Source of the DNA: DAIOXA01 sp050949165
GTDB taxonomy: Bacteria; Bacillota; Proteinivoracia; UBA4975
DNA length: 52,385 bases
Assembly: GCA_050949165.1 (NCBI GenBank)
Contig: JBMNFF010000022.1
Location: 1-52,385 of the forward strand
Direction: 5' to 3'
Below are positions 19,247-27,454 of the stretch, piece by piece (the first letter of the stretch is position 1; the number at the start of each line of letters is the position of its first letter). Under the pieces are notes generated by a model that was not told where the DNA came from, ran no database searches, and worked only from the letters and a program-made list of their open reading frames with translations. The position numbers were made by a program, and so were the translations under genes.

Positions 19247-20413
19247 TTAATCCCGTCTAAATACATCCCTGGTGTAGACCTTTTCCCGAACATCTTCCAG
19301 CTCGGGGGCGAGGCGGTTGGAGACGATTACATCGGAGATTTCCTTGAACTGCCGCAGGTCGTGGAGGACCTGGTACCCGTCGTAACTGTCCCCCTCCACC
19401 CCCGGCTCGTAGACCAGGATTTCGACGCCCCGGGCCGCCAATTTGCCCATAACGTCGATAATGGCCGCCGACCGGAAATTGTCCGAGCCGGATTTCATGG
19501 TCAGACGGTAGATGCCCACGACCTTGGGCTTGCGCTGCAGGATCATCTCGGCGATATGGGCCTTGCGGGTCTCATTGGCCCTGACGATGGCCCCGATGAT
19601 CTCGTTGGGTATGCCGGCAAAGTTGGCCAGGAGCTGCCGGGTATCCTTGGGCAGGCAATAGCCGCCATAGCCGAAGGAAGGATTATTATAATGGCCGCCA
19701 ATCCTGGGGTCCAGGCAGACCCCTTCAATTATATCCCGGGTGTTCAATCCCCTGTATTCGGCATAGGTGTCCAACTCGTTAAAGAAGGAAACCCGCATAG
19801 CCAGGTAGGTGTTGGCGAATAATTTTATCGCTTCAGCCTCGGTGGAATCGGTGAGCAGGATGGGGACATCCTTGGCCTGGGCTCCTTCCGCCAACAGTTT
19901 GGCAAATTGCTCGGCCCGGACAGACTTCTCTCCCACCACAATCCGGGAGGGGTAGAGGTTGTCATAGAGGGCCTTGCCTTCCCGCAAAAACTCGGGAGAA
20001 AACATGATATTGTCTATGGCGTATTTTTCCTTAATTCCCTCGGTATATCCCACCGGCACCGTGGACTTTATGACCATGGTCGCCTTGGGGTTGTACTCCA
20101 GCACATCCTCGATCACCGATTCGACGCTGCTGGTATCAAAGTAATGCTTATCGGGGTCGTAATTGGTGGGGGTGGCGATGATGACGTACTCGGCGCCGGC
20201 ATAAGCCCGCTCTTTATCGGTGGTGGCGACGAGGTTCAGGTCTTTGCTCCTGAGGTATTCTTCGATCTCCTTGTCGGCGATGGGAGATAGTTTCCGGTTG
20301 ATCATGTCCACCTTGGCCTCGACGATATCCCGGGCAACCACCTCGTTATTTTGGGCCAGCAGCACTGCTATGGACAGGCCCACATAACCGGTCCCGGCAA
20401 CAGCGATTTTCAT
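19247..20413 (-). CDS. ugd: UDP-glucose 6-dehydrogenase
   Basis: This 388-residue NAD-dependent enzyme oxidises UDP-glucose twice to UDP-glucuronate. It has the same length as the E. coli Ugd type and is strikingly like it throughout. Key points are the Rossmann motif GTGYVGLS, IIATPTNYD, the stretch AEAIKLFANTYLAMR with the conserved Lys/Asn, and the catalytic Cys253 in GYGGYCLPKDT. The start is the ATG at 20413 with GGAGG 7 bases upstream; the frame stays open to 20869 but that part overlaps galU. Next to galU it provides the acidic sugar for the polymer, which would make the wall glycan anionic. Confidence 0.95.
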   Translation of the reverse strand: MKIAVAGTGYVGLSIAVLLAQNNEVVARDIVEAKVDMINRKLSPIADKEIEEYLRSKDLNLVATTDKERAYAGAEYVIIATPTNYDPDKHYFDTSSVESVIEDVLEYNPKATMVIKSTVPVGYTEGIKEKYAIDNIMFSPEFLREGKALYDNLYPSRIVVGEKSVRAEQFAKLLAEGAQAKDVPILLTDSTEAEAIKLFANTYLAMRVSFFNELDTYAEYRGLNTRDIIEGVCLDPRIGGHYNNPSFGYGGYCLPKDTRQLLANFAGIPNEIIGAIVRANETRKAHIAEMILQRKPKVVGIYRLTMKSGSDNFRSAAIIDVMGKLAARGVEILVYEPGVEGDSYDGYQVLHDLRQFKEISDVIVSNRLAPELEDVREKVYTRDVFRRD

Positions 20414-20457
20414 AGCATAACCTCCATTGAGCGTTATTACCCTTTCCTGGCGGCGCC

Positions 20458-21324
20458 TTAAGAGCCCATGAGCTGGTCCAGGTATTTCCGGAAGGGGCCG
20501 GCCAAATCCGGCCGCTTGAGGGCAAATTCCACCGTCGCTTCCAGGTAGCCCAGCTTGTTCCCGATATCGTAGCGCTTGCCCTGGAACTGGTAGGCATAGA
20601 TGGCCTGGGATCCGCTCAGGGTCTTGAGGGCATCGGTGAGCTGGATTTCCCCGCCCTTCCCGGGCTTGGTCTCGGCCAGGATCGGGAATATTTCCGGAGT
20701 GATGACATAGCGTCCCAGGATGGCGATGTTGGAGGGGGCCTGGCCGGGGTCGGGCTTCTCTACCATGTCGGTGACCTTCCAGACGCTGCCCTCCACGGGG
20801 GTGACCTCCAGGATGCCGTACATATGGGTATTTTCCGGGGCCACTTCCTGCACCCCCAGGACGGTACACTGGTACTTCTCATAGATATCTATGAGCTGCT
20901 TGGTGCAGGGCACAGGATTGTCCACTATATCGTCGGCCAGGAGGACGGCGAAGGGCTCCCTGCCCACGAAGGTCCTGGCGCAGTAAATGGCGTGGCCCAG
21001 ACCCTGGGGGGCCTTCTGGCGGACGTAGTGAATATCTACCTTGTCGGCTATGGATTCCAGGAGCCGGAGTTTTTCCTTATCCTGCTTGGACTGAAGGGCC
21101 AGCTCCAACTCGATATTGCGGTCAAAGTGATTCTCTATGCTGGCCTTGTTGCGGCCGGTGATGATGAGGATTTCCTCGATGCCGCTGGCCACAGCCTCCT
21201 CCACGATGTACTGAATGGCGGGGGTGTCGACGATGGGAATCATCTCTTTGGGCTGGGCCTTGGTGGCCGGCAGAAAGCGGGTGCCCAATCCGGCTGCTGG
21301 GATAATGGCCTTGCGGACCTTCAT
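20458..21324 (-). CDS. galU: UTP-glucose-1-phosphate uridylyltransferase
   Basis: This 288-residue cytoplasmic enzyme forms UDP-glucose from glucose-1-phosphate and UTP. It shows the N-terminal nucleotide-binding motif AAGLGTRFLPATK, then KEMIPIVD, APQGLGHAI, VLLADDIVD and VEKPDP, all typical of bacterial GalU. I placed the start at the ATG at 21324, with AAAGGAG 8-9 bases upstream; a TTG two codons earlier is less well spaced. UDP-glucose then goes to Ugd 44 nt downstream and possibly to the glycosyltransferases. Confidence 0.95.
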   Translation of the reverse strand: MKVRKAIIPAAGLGTRFLPATKAQPKEMIPIVDTPAIQYIVEEAVASGIEEILIITGRNKASIENHFDRNIELELALQSKQDKEKLRLLESIADKVDIHYVRQKAPQGLGHAIYCARTFVGREPFAVLLADDIVDNPVPCTKQLIDIYEKYQCTVLGVQEVAPENTHMYGILEVTPVEGSVWKVTDMVEKPDPGQAPSNIAILGRYVITPEIFPILAETKPGKGGEIQLTDALKTLSGSQAIYAYQFQGKRYDIGNKLGYLEATVEFALKRPDLAGPFRKYLDQLMGS

Positions 21325-21434
21325 TGACAACGCTCCTTTACTTAAGAAATTACCATGCCCATCGCCGCCGGCAGCCCGGCAGCCAAGTGGGAATGGTATC
21401 AGTGAGAACAGGGCTTGTACACTGCGCCGCAGAC

Positions 21435-22520
21435 CTAAACGGCCTCGTCCCGGCCGGCTGCAACCTGCTTGGCAGTTTCGGCCTCGCCGGTCTTGGCAAA
21501 CAGGCCAAAGCTGGCCGCCGAGTACACCGACCAGGCGATGATGACGACCAACAGGGCCAGAGCCAGGTACACCTGCTTGTAAATCAACTCGGAAAGGACC
21601 AGGGACACTGCGCCGAAGCCGGCGCTGATGCCCCAGACTATGCGCACCGTCTTGGGATGGGAATATCCCCGGTTGAGGAGGCAGTGATGAAAGTGGTTTT
21701 TGTCGGCAGAGAAGATCTTCTTGCCGTTGATGCCCCTCCGGAATATGGCCATCAGGGTGTCAAAGATGGGCACGTACAGGGCCATGGCCGGCGGAATCAG
21801 GGAGAGAAAGACCGAGCGGTCGGTGCTGGCAAAGGAGCTGAGGGAGATAATGGCGATGGTGTACCCCAGGAAGAGGGCGCCGCTGTCTCCCATGATTATC
21901 TTGGATGGATACAGATTATAGCGGATGTAGCCGATCAGGCTGCCCATGAGCACCAACAGAAACGGGCTGAGACTGATGGCCGGATTGATCATCGAGGCCA
22001 CGCTCAGGGTAATGCAGGCGATGAGGATTACCCCCGAGGCCATGGCATCCAGGCCGTCGATGAGGTTGACGGCATTGGCAATGCCCACTATCCAGAGGAC
22101 AGAGAAGGGAATGCTGAACCACATGAATACCGGGTGAAAGCCGATGCTGCCGAAGGGGTTCTCCAGGAGAAAGCCGGTGCGCATACCGATCCAGACCACC
22201 AGGGTGGTCACCAGCAATTCCAGGACCAGTTTCACCTTTGCCGGCAAATCCAGGCGGTCATCCACCAAGCCCAGGAGAAAGAAAAAGGCGCCACCGCCCA
22301 GGACAATCCACAGTCCCGGAGTCTTGGGCAGGAATATGAGGCTGGTAATGGTAAAGGCCAAAAATATAGCCCCCCCACCCAGGTATGGCTTCGTTCCGGT
22401 ATGGACTTTGCGCTCGGTAGCCACATCGTAGAACTTATATTTATTGGCCAGCCTGAGCATTAAGGGAACAGTTAAAAAGCTCAGGAGTGCGGAACATACC
22501 AGTAAGATAACGATGTCCAT
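21435..22520 (-). CDS. tagO: Undecaprenyl-phosphate GlcNAc-1-phosphate transferase (TagO/WecA family)
   Basis: The 361-residue integral membrane protein has about 10-11 helices. It carries the PNPT-family motifs: GLVDDRLDLPAK (DD motif), NAVNLIDGLDAMASG (catalytic NxxNxxDGxD), MGDSGALFLG and HFHHCLLNRGYSH (the HxHH loop of WecA/TagO rather than MraY). It starts polymer synthesis by moving sugar-1-phosphate, typically GlcNAc-1-P, onto undecaprenyl phosphate. I chose the ATG at 22520; an upstream in-frame TTG at 22586 lacks a ribosome site. It is the first gene of the ten-gene polysaccharide operon. GlcNAc on the lipid would also suit the downstream LmbE-type deacetylase. Confidence 0.92.
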   Translation of the reverse strand: MDIVILLVCSALLSFLTVPLMLRLANKYKFYDVATERKVHTGTKPYLGGGAIFLAFTITSLIFLPKTPGLWIVLGGGAFFFLLGLVDDRLDLPAKVKLVLELLVTTLVVWIGMRTGFLLENPFGSIGFHPVFMWFSIPFSVLWIVGIANAVNLIDGLDAMASGVILIACITLSVASMINPAISLSPFLLVLMGSLIGYIRYNLYPSKIIMGDSGALFLGYTIAIISLSSFASTDRSVFLSLIPPAMALYVPIFDTLMAIFRRGINGKKIFSADKNHFHHCLLNRGYSHPKTVRIVWGISAGFGAVSLVLSELIYKQVYLALALLVVIIAWSVYSAASFGLFAKTGEAETAKQVAAGRDEAV

Positions 22521-22603
22521 TGGCACTTCAAACCCCTTTCCTTTTGAAGACGCGCCGCCGTCGACCTGTCTGAAGATATTTTTCAAAAATTGGCTTAACC
22601 CAT

Positions 22604-22612
22604 ATTATATCA
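22604..22612 (-). promoter_or_regulatory. Extended -10 promoter of the polysaccharide operon
   Basis: On the minus strand TGA-TATAAT (perfect -10 at 22604-22609 with a TGn extension) lies 84 nt before the tagO start, so the transcript would begin near 22597. No good -35 box is visible. Confidence 0.5.
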
Positions 22613-22622
22613 GTACCGGCAG

Positions 22623-22645
22623 CACCGATAAACAGATTATCGGTG
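22623..22645. repeat. Inverted repeat next to the tagO promoter (operator or weak terminator)
   Basis: Nine-bp perfect arms CACCGATAA / TTATCGGTG are separated by 5 nt. The repeat lies between the stop of the upstream phosphomutase gene (22650) and the tagO -10 box, at about -26 to -48 from the predicted start. On the minus strand no U-tract follows, so a protein-binding dyad is as likely as a terminator. Confidence 0.5.
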
Positions 22646-22649
22646 TTAA

Positions 22650-24044
22650 TTATTGTAAACCAAGTTCCCGGGCCAGGGCGCCTTGAATCTCCGCCAGTTC
22701 TTCCCGGCTCTGGGCCTCCCCGTAAATCCTGAACAGGGATTCGGTGCCGGAGGGCCGGACCAGGACCCAGCTGGCGTTTTCCAGGACGTACTTATACCCG
22801 TCGATGGTGACGATGTCCGCCACCTTGTAGCCGCCGAGCTCCTGAGCATTAAAATTCTTCAACTTGGCCAAAATGTCCTGCTTAGCCTGCCGCGAACAGC
22901 GGAAATCCAGGCGGCGGGTATAGAGCCGGCCGAATTCCCGGTAGATATCGTCCAGTACGGCCGAAAGCGGTTTGCCATAATGGGCCGTCAGCTCCACCAT
23001 GAGCAGGCAGGCGAGGATTCCGTCCTTCTCGGGAACATGGCCGGCCACGGACAGCCCCCCGGACTCCTCCCCGGCCAGGATGGCGCCTTGCTCCAGCATG
23101 ACCTGGGCTTGAAATTTAAAGCCAACCGGGGTCTCAATCACAGCCTGCCCGTATTTACGGGCAATCCTGTCCAAAAGGGTGGTGGTGGGCACCGTCCGGG
23201 CAATGCTCCCCTGCAGCTTCCGCTCGGCCAGCAGGTACCTGGCCAGAAGAGACAAGACCTCGTTGGGGAAAATGTATGCGCCCCCGGCGTCGATTATGCC
23301 AAATCTGTCCCCGTCCCCATCCAGGGCCAGGCCCATATCCCCCTGACCAGCCAGGACGGCATCCCGCAGGTCTTCCAGGAGCTCCGGCTTGGGCTCCGGC
23401 ATCTGGCCGCCGAAGAGGGGATCTCGCCAATTGCGCTGGCTGACCACCTGGATGCCCAGCCCCTCCAGATATTCCTCCAAATAGCCGATGCCGGCGCCGT
23501 GCATGGGATTGACCACAACCCGCAGCCCCGAGGCCTTAATTTTGTCTGCATCCAGCTGCTGGGCAAGGAATTGGAAATAGGCGGGCCTGGGGTCAAATTC
23601 CTCCACCAGCTCCTTCCGACCGGGGAGGGGCTCTGCCGTTGCGGGAATCAACTGGGTAATCCTGTCGGTTATCTCGGGAAATGCCGGACCGGCATAATCG
23701 GGGATGAATTTAAATCCGTTGTGGGTGGGCGGGTTGTGGCTGGCAGTGAGCATCACCGCTCCCGCCGCCCCTTTAGCCAAGACCGAATAGGCCACCACCG
23801 GCGTGGGCGCAGCCCTTTCGGTCATATATACCTTGATATTAAAATGAGTCAATACGTCAGCCACCGTCCTGGCGAACTCCTCCGCCAAAAAGCGGGTATC
23901 ATAGCCGATAACCACTCCCCGGTCTGCCATGCCCTTTTCCTCAATATACCGGGCAACAGCCAGGCTCACCCTGCGCAAATTGGCAAAGGTAAAGTCATCG
24001 GCGATGATTCCCCGCCAGCCGTCGGTGCCGAACCGGATATCCAT
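22650..24044 (-). CDS. Phosphoglucomutase/phosphomannomutase (alpha-D-phosphohexomutase)
   Basis: The 464-residue product has all four domains of the family. It has IRFGTDGWRGI at the N-terminus, the phosphoserine loop TASHNP (Ser near residue 102), the metal site DGDGDR, the sugar-specificity loop GEESGG and the phosphate loop RPSGTE. It interconverts hexose-6- and hexose-1-phosphates, here most likely making glucose-1-phosphate for GalU, although mannose or glucosamine specificity cannot be excluded. The ATG at 24044 has GGGAGG upstream. It has its own extended -10 promoter and sits directly before the polysaccharide operon. Confidence 0.92.
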   Translation of the reverse strand: MDIRFGTDGWRGIIADDFTFANLRRVSLAVARYIEEKGMADRGVVIGYDTRFLAEEFARTVADVLTHFNIKVYMTERAAPTPVVAYSVLAKGAAGAVMLTASHNPPTHNGFKFIPDYAGPAFPEITDRITQLIPATAEPLPGRKELVEEFDPRPAYFQFLAQQLDADKIKASGLRVVVNPMHGAGIGYLEEYLEGLGIQVVSQRNWRDPLFGGQMPEPKPELLEDLRDAVLAGQGDMGLALDGDGDRFGIIDAGGAYIFPNEVLSLLARYLLAERKLQGSIARTVPTTTLLDRIARKYGQAVIETPVGFKFQAQVMLEQGAILAGEESGGLSVAGHVPEKDGILACLLMVELTAHYGKPLSAVLDDIYREFGRLYTRRLDFRCSRQAKQDILAKLKNFNAQELGGYKVADIVTIDGYKYVLENASWVLVRPSGTESLFRIYGEAQSREELAEIQGALARELGLQ

Positions 24045-24073
24045 CGAACCACCTCCCGATACATGCACACCAT

Positions 24074-24082
24074 ATTATAGCA
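24074..24082 (-). promoter_or_regulatory. Extended -10 promoter of the phosphohexomutase gene
   Basis: TGC-TATAAT on the minus strand (TATAAT at 24074-24079) gives a short leader of about 20 nt before the ATG at 24044. Confidence 0.55.
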
Positions 24083-24099
24083 TAAACCTTGCATTTTAT

Positions 24100-24122
24100 A
24101 ATAAAATAGGGGCCGAAGCCCC
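24100..24122 (-). terminator. Terminator after the Doc toxin gene
   Basis: Stem GGGGC/GCCCC closed by a TTCG tetraloop on the minus strand, followed by TATTTTATT. It starts at the toxin stop codon. Confidence 0.75.
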
Positions 24123-24123
24123 G

Positions 24124-24546
24124 CTATCTCCTGAAATGCCTTACCCACCAAGGTAAGTTAGGTCCAACAAACCGGCAATACTTCTTTAGATATTTTTCCC
24201 GAATCCGTTTGACAGGTGGTTTTGTTAGTACCACTGTCCTAACTAGGCGAAACAGCTTATCGTTATCAGGGATAACTTCGTATCCGTTTTCTTCCAGGAA
24301 AATTATCATAGCCATCAAGGCAGTTCTCTTATTGCCGTTTACAAAAGCATGATTTAAAGCAAAGGAACGCAAGTATACTGCTGCTTTAGTAAGTATATCG
24401 GGATAAAGATCTTTTCCGGAATATCTTTGCTTTGGTTCGTTTAGGGCAGATAAAAATAGAGAGACATCTCTTATGCCTCTCTGAGTGGGACTGTCGTCAA
24501 TATACTCACTAAAATATTTGTCGATAACAACATAATGAATTATCAC
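24124..24546 (-). CDS. doc: Doc-type toxin (Fic/Doc family)
   Basis: The product has 140 residues from the GTG at 24546. The core HAFVNGNKRTAL matches the Doc signature HxFx(D/N)(A/G)NKR. In phage P1 Doc this site phosphorylates EF-Tu and stops translation, whereas true Fic proteins usually AMPylate. The size fits Doc (about 126). The reading frame stays open upstream of the GTG, and residues there (KYLEEIDLVIIH) look like the normal Doc N-terminus, so translation may begin earlier at an uncommon codon or be coupled to the upstream gene, whose stop lies only 28 nt away. It forms a two-gene unit with the small upstream ORF, ends at its own terminator, and splits the surface locus. Confidence 0.85.
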   Translation of the reverse strand: MIIHYVVIDKYFSEYIDDSPTQRGIRDVSLFLSALNEPKQRYSGKDLYPDILTKAAVYLRSFALNHAFVNGNKRTALMAMIIFLEENGYEVIPDNDKLFRLVRTVVLTKPPVKRIREKYLKKYCRFVGPNLPWWVRHFRR

Positions 24547-24574
24547 TAAATCAATCTCTTCCAGATACTTAACC

Positions 24575-24844
24575 CTAATACTTTGACAACTCCCTCAGGG
24601 CTTTTTTGTATCTTTCAGCTGTCTTGACAATGTGCTCTACTCGTTTAGGGGATACTTTCTTATTCCAATCTTTGCGGAGCCCAAGTTTTTCCCTGGTAGC
24701 AGGAGGGAGTTCAATATTATTGATCTTATCCATTACATAGGACAATGTAAACTCCTCCTTTCCAGAATTTGCTTGTCCAGTTTTAGGTAGTTTATTATAC
24801 CATCTGCGCCGGGCCATTACAACCCGTTTCCTCTTGCGTTCCAT
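24575..24844 (-). CDS. Small basic protein upstream of Doc, probable antitoxin (unrecognised family)
   Basis: The 89-residue product is very basic at the N-terminus (MERKRKRVVMARRR) and has a C-terminal part that looks helical and charged (VSPKRVEHIVKTAERYKKAL). It is not a recognisable Phd, AbrB/MazE or ribbon-helix-helix protein. The first-gene position, the 28-nt gap to doc and the shared transcript are what a type II antitoxin would show, so the role is inferred from context. I chose the ATG at 24844, which has AGGAG 7 bases upstream; an ATG five codons earlier overlaps that site. Confidence 0.65.
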   Translation of the reverse strand: MERKRKRVVMARRRWYNKLPKTGQANSGKEEFTLSYVMDKINNIELPPATREKLGLRKDWNKKVSPKRVEHIVKTAERYKKALRELSKY

Positions 24845-24912
24845 CCCAATACTCCTCATGATTAGTTACGCTATATTATGCTTACTTAAGAGATTAAAAT
24901 TCCACTAAAATT

Positions 24913-24930
24913 GAGGGCCGATTGGCCCTC
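24913..24930 (-). terminator. Terminator overlapping the stop codon of the GH18 gene
   Basis: Stem GAGGGCC/GGCCCTC with a 4-nt loop, then AATTTTAG on the minus strand. The first stem base lies inside the TGA stop (24929-24931). Confidence 0.7.
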
Positions 24931-27322
24931 AGTTTCTCAACATATTCCACGCCTGCTGCTCGGCGTCCAGCCACTCCAGGCTCCAGGCCGCCAAACCGCC
25001 CAGGTTGTACAGGTCCACAAAGGCCGCGCGGCGGCGCAGGGAATCGTAATCCTCCAACCAGATCTCGTTGAGGCGGTTCTGATCGTCCACATAGCTGACC
25101 ATCTTCTGGCCGCTGGCTTCGTCGTAGATGATTTCCACCATGCGCATCTGGACAAGGGTCCCGCCCGCCGTCATATACTGGGCGGTCCGGGCTGCACTGT
25201 CAAAGCTGGCGTAGATGTCCAGGGCCGCCTGCAAGGGCAGGGCTGAAGAGCTGAGGCCCGTCCCCCCATAGGTCTCGCCGGCGGCGATGAGCCTGGTGTA
25301 TTCCGGATACCCGGATACATAGCCCACCTGGCCGTCGACATCGATCATGTACCACATGGACTCGCCTTCGATGACCTCGCCTTCGACTTCACCCAGGCAG
25401 GTGAAGATTTCCCCGATTTGCCCCAGGCGGATTACCGTACCGGAGCCTCCCGCCGTGGAGGGCTCGGTGCGCAGGCGCATGACCTCCTTCATGACCACCA
25501 AGTCCTCGGTGGCGACTATTGACTCGTTATAGCGCCAGTTCCTGGTGTAGAAGGGGATCCCCAACAGGACTTTTTCCGCCGGCACCTCGTTGAGGAGGAG
25601 CCGGATGGCGCTGTCGGTCCAGGTCATGGTGGCGGTGGAACCGGCAACCGGGCTGGTACTCCAGTGCTGGTCATAGGCCATGAGGGCCATGTAATCGCAA
25701 ACCGCTGCCAGGGCCGCCCGGTCATAGCTCAGGCCGTAGTTGTTGTTGGAATGCCTGCTGACATCCAGGGAGACGGTAAAGCCCAACTCCTTGGCCTTGG
25801 GATACAAGCGGGCCATGAAGTTGGTAAACCCGTCCCGGTTGGCCGCTCCCAGGCCCTCAAAGTCGATGTTGATGCCGTCGACATCCAGCTCCAGGGCCTT
25901 GCCGATGATCCCGTCCACAATTTTATCACTGAAGTTGGGGCTTGTCCCAAACTGCTGCACAGTGAGCCAGACCTGGTATCCGTTGGCCCTGGCCACCGAA
26001 ATGTTCTCGGAGAAGTTGACCAGGGTGGACAGGGAACTGCTGCCGACGCCGTACATGACAGGGGCGTAGACATTATAACCGCTGATGTCGGGGCTCTTTT
26101 CGATGTAGGAGAAATCAGTGCGCCGGCTGAACTGCCAGCCCACCCGGGGGTAGTCCTCATCCCGGTCGGTCAGTTCCACCAGCTCCCGATTCACCCAGCC
26201 TGTCCTGCGGCCAAACTGGATTTGCACATAATCCCCGGAAACCGCCAACACCTTGGTTACATAGCCGGCATAGGGGTAGCGCAGCTCGGTACCGCCGCCG
26301 GGCGCCGATGTCATGACCCCGGAGGAAAGGAATTCTACCTTCTTGCCCACAACGCTGATGATATCCATCAGGACACTCTCCACTGCTTCATTGACTGCGC
26401 CGGTCCCACCCAGGATATGGACCGAACCGACTTCATTGCTGCTCAGATAATCGGCAACGGCGCCGGAGACATTTTTGTCCACCAGGAGCAGGCCGCTGCC
26501 CAGACGGGCGGCCAAGGCCGCGCCGGTTATGGCGTCGGCAAATCCCCGGCCGCTGGCGACGAAGATGCTGTCCAGATTGGGGCCAAAGTGTTGGGCCAGG
26601 GCCACTGAGGTCTCAAACCTGTCCTTGCCCCTAACCCGCACCGCTCCGGGCAGCTTGTCCATAACGGCATCGGACACCACCGCCGAGCCGCCCACCAGGA
26701 TGGTCTCGGCGACCCCCAACTCCTCCAGGGCGGCAGCGGTATCCGCCGGCACCCTGTCCTTCTCCACCAGGAGGATGGGATACCCCAGGCTCCCGGCATA
26801 GGATGCCGCCGCCAGGGCATCGGGATAGTCCATGCCGCTGGCCACAACGGCAGAATAGGACCCGGAGGGTGCAACCCAGCCGGCAATGGCCGTGGCGGTG
26901 GCAAAGCGGTTGGCGCCCTTAATCCGCTCTACGGTAAGGCCCATTTCCACCAGCTCGTCCTCCACTGCCTGGCCGACGGCTGCCGTCCCGCCCAGGATGA
27001 AGACGGTGTGAACGTCCAACTCCTGGAGCTCGGCCCTGGTCTCAGGGGCAAGGCTGTTCACCGGGGTCAGGAGGATGGGGGCCTGGTACGCGGCAGCCAG
27101 GGGCACCCCGGCCAGGGCGTCGGCATAGTGATCGCCCCGGGCCAGGACGGCGTAACCCGAGTAAGCCCGGGAAAAGGCGCTGATGGCCGCCGCCGTGGCG
27201 TAGCGGTTAGTCCCGCTGATTCGGGTGACCACTCCATCCCCTCCCGACAGGGCGCCTGCCTCACCGGGGACCAGGGAAAGGAGCAGTCCGACAACCATAA
27301 GTGCTACAATTAGTCTCTTCAT
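24929..27322 (-). CDS. CWB2-anchored GH18 family glycoside hydrolase with two SH3-like domains
   Basis: The 797-residue product has a signal peptide (about 1-24), three CWB2 repeats (about 32-320), an SH3-like domain (about 325-385, ending TGWVNRELVEL) and a GH18 TIM barrel (about 395-797). The active-site motif VDGINIDFEG (481-490) has Asp482, Asp487 and catalytic Glu489 in the DxxxxDxE arrangement of spore-cortex and chitinase-like enzymes. A second SH3-like segment (about 612-680, VMRLRTEPST...GQVGYVSGYP) interrupts the barrel before its last strands (LGGLAAWSLEWLD). It probably cleaves peptidoglycan or another beta-1,4 GlcNAc polymer at the cell surface. GGAGGTGA 4-5 bases before the ATG gives a strong start. 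The frame is intact, unlike its two upstream neighbours. Confidence 0.9.
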   Translation of the reverse strand: MKRLIVALMVVGLLLSLVPGEAGALSGGDGVVTRISGTNRYATAAAISAFSRAYSGYAVLARGDHYADALAGVPLAAAYQAPILLTPVNSLAPETRAELQELDVHTVFILGGTAAVGQAVEDELVEMGLTVERIKGANRFATATAIAGWVAPSGSYSAVVASGMDYPDALAAASYAGSLGYPILLVEKDRVPADTAAALEELGVAETILVGGSAVVSDAVMDKLPGAVRVRGKDRFETSVALAQHFGPNLDSIFVASGRGFADAITGAALAARLGSGLLLVDKNVSGAVADYLSSNEVGSVHILGGTGAVNEAVESVLMDIISVVGKKVEFLSSGVMTSAPGGGTELRYPYAGYVTKVLAVSGDYVQIQFGRRTGWVNRELVELTDRDEDYPRVGWQFSRRTDFSYIEKSPDISGYNVYAPVMYGVGSSSLSTLVNFSENISVARANGYQVWLTVQQFGTSPNFSDKIVDGIIGKALELDVDGINIDFEGLGAANRDGFTNFMARLYPKAKELGFTVSLDVSRHSNNNYGLSYDRAALAAVCDYMALMAYDQHWSTSPVAGSTATMTWTDSAIRLLLNEVPAEKVLLGIPFYTRNWRYNESIVATEDLVVMKEVMRLRTEPSTAGGSGTVIRLGQIGEIFTCLGEVEGEVIEGESMWYMIDVDGQVGYVSGYPEYTRLIAAGETYGGTGLSSSALPLQAALDIYASFDSAARTAQYMTAGGTLVQMRMVEIIYDEASGQKMVSYVDDQNRLNEIWLEDYDSLRRRAAFVDLYNLGGLAAWSLEWLDAEQQAWNMLRN

Positions 27323-27427
27323 TGGTCACCTCCTCACCATTTCAGGATGCAATCCTGTACTGCTTCTTTCGCCCTCCAGGGTAATTTTTCCTGCCATGGC
27401 AGGGGAGGTATTTACTGGAAAGATAAA

Positions 27428-27447
27428 GGCAGGGACTGTGCCCTGCC
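27428..27447 (-). terminator. Terminator after the first CWB2 paralogue gene
   Basis: Seven-bp stem GGCAGGG/CCCTGCC with a 6-nt loop and TTTATCTTT tail on the minus strand, 8 nt past the stop codon. A 14-nt palindrome, CCTGCCATGGCAGG, follows at 27390-27403 in the leader of the GH18 gene. Confidence 0.7.
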
Positions 27448-27454
27448 GCCTCTC

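Noticed and set aside
20414..20869. N-terminal extension of the ugd frame over galU
   Set aside because: The ATG at 20413 has GGAGG and starts the family-typical MKIAVAGTGYVG; upstream is out-of-frame galU.
24050..24928. Mobile element around the toxin-antitoxin pair
   Set aside because: No transposase, integrase, terminal inverted repeats or target-site duplication are visible.
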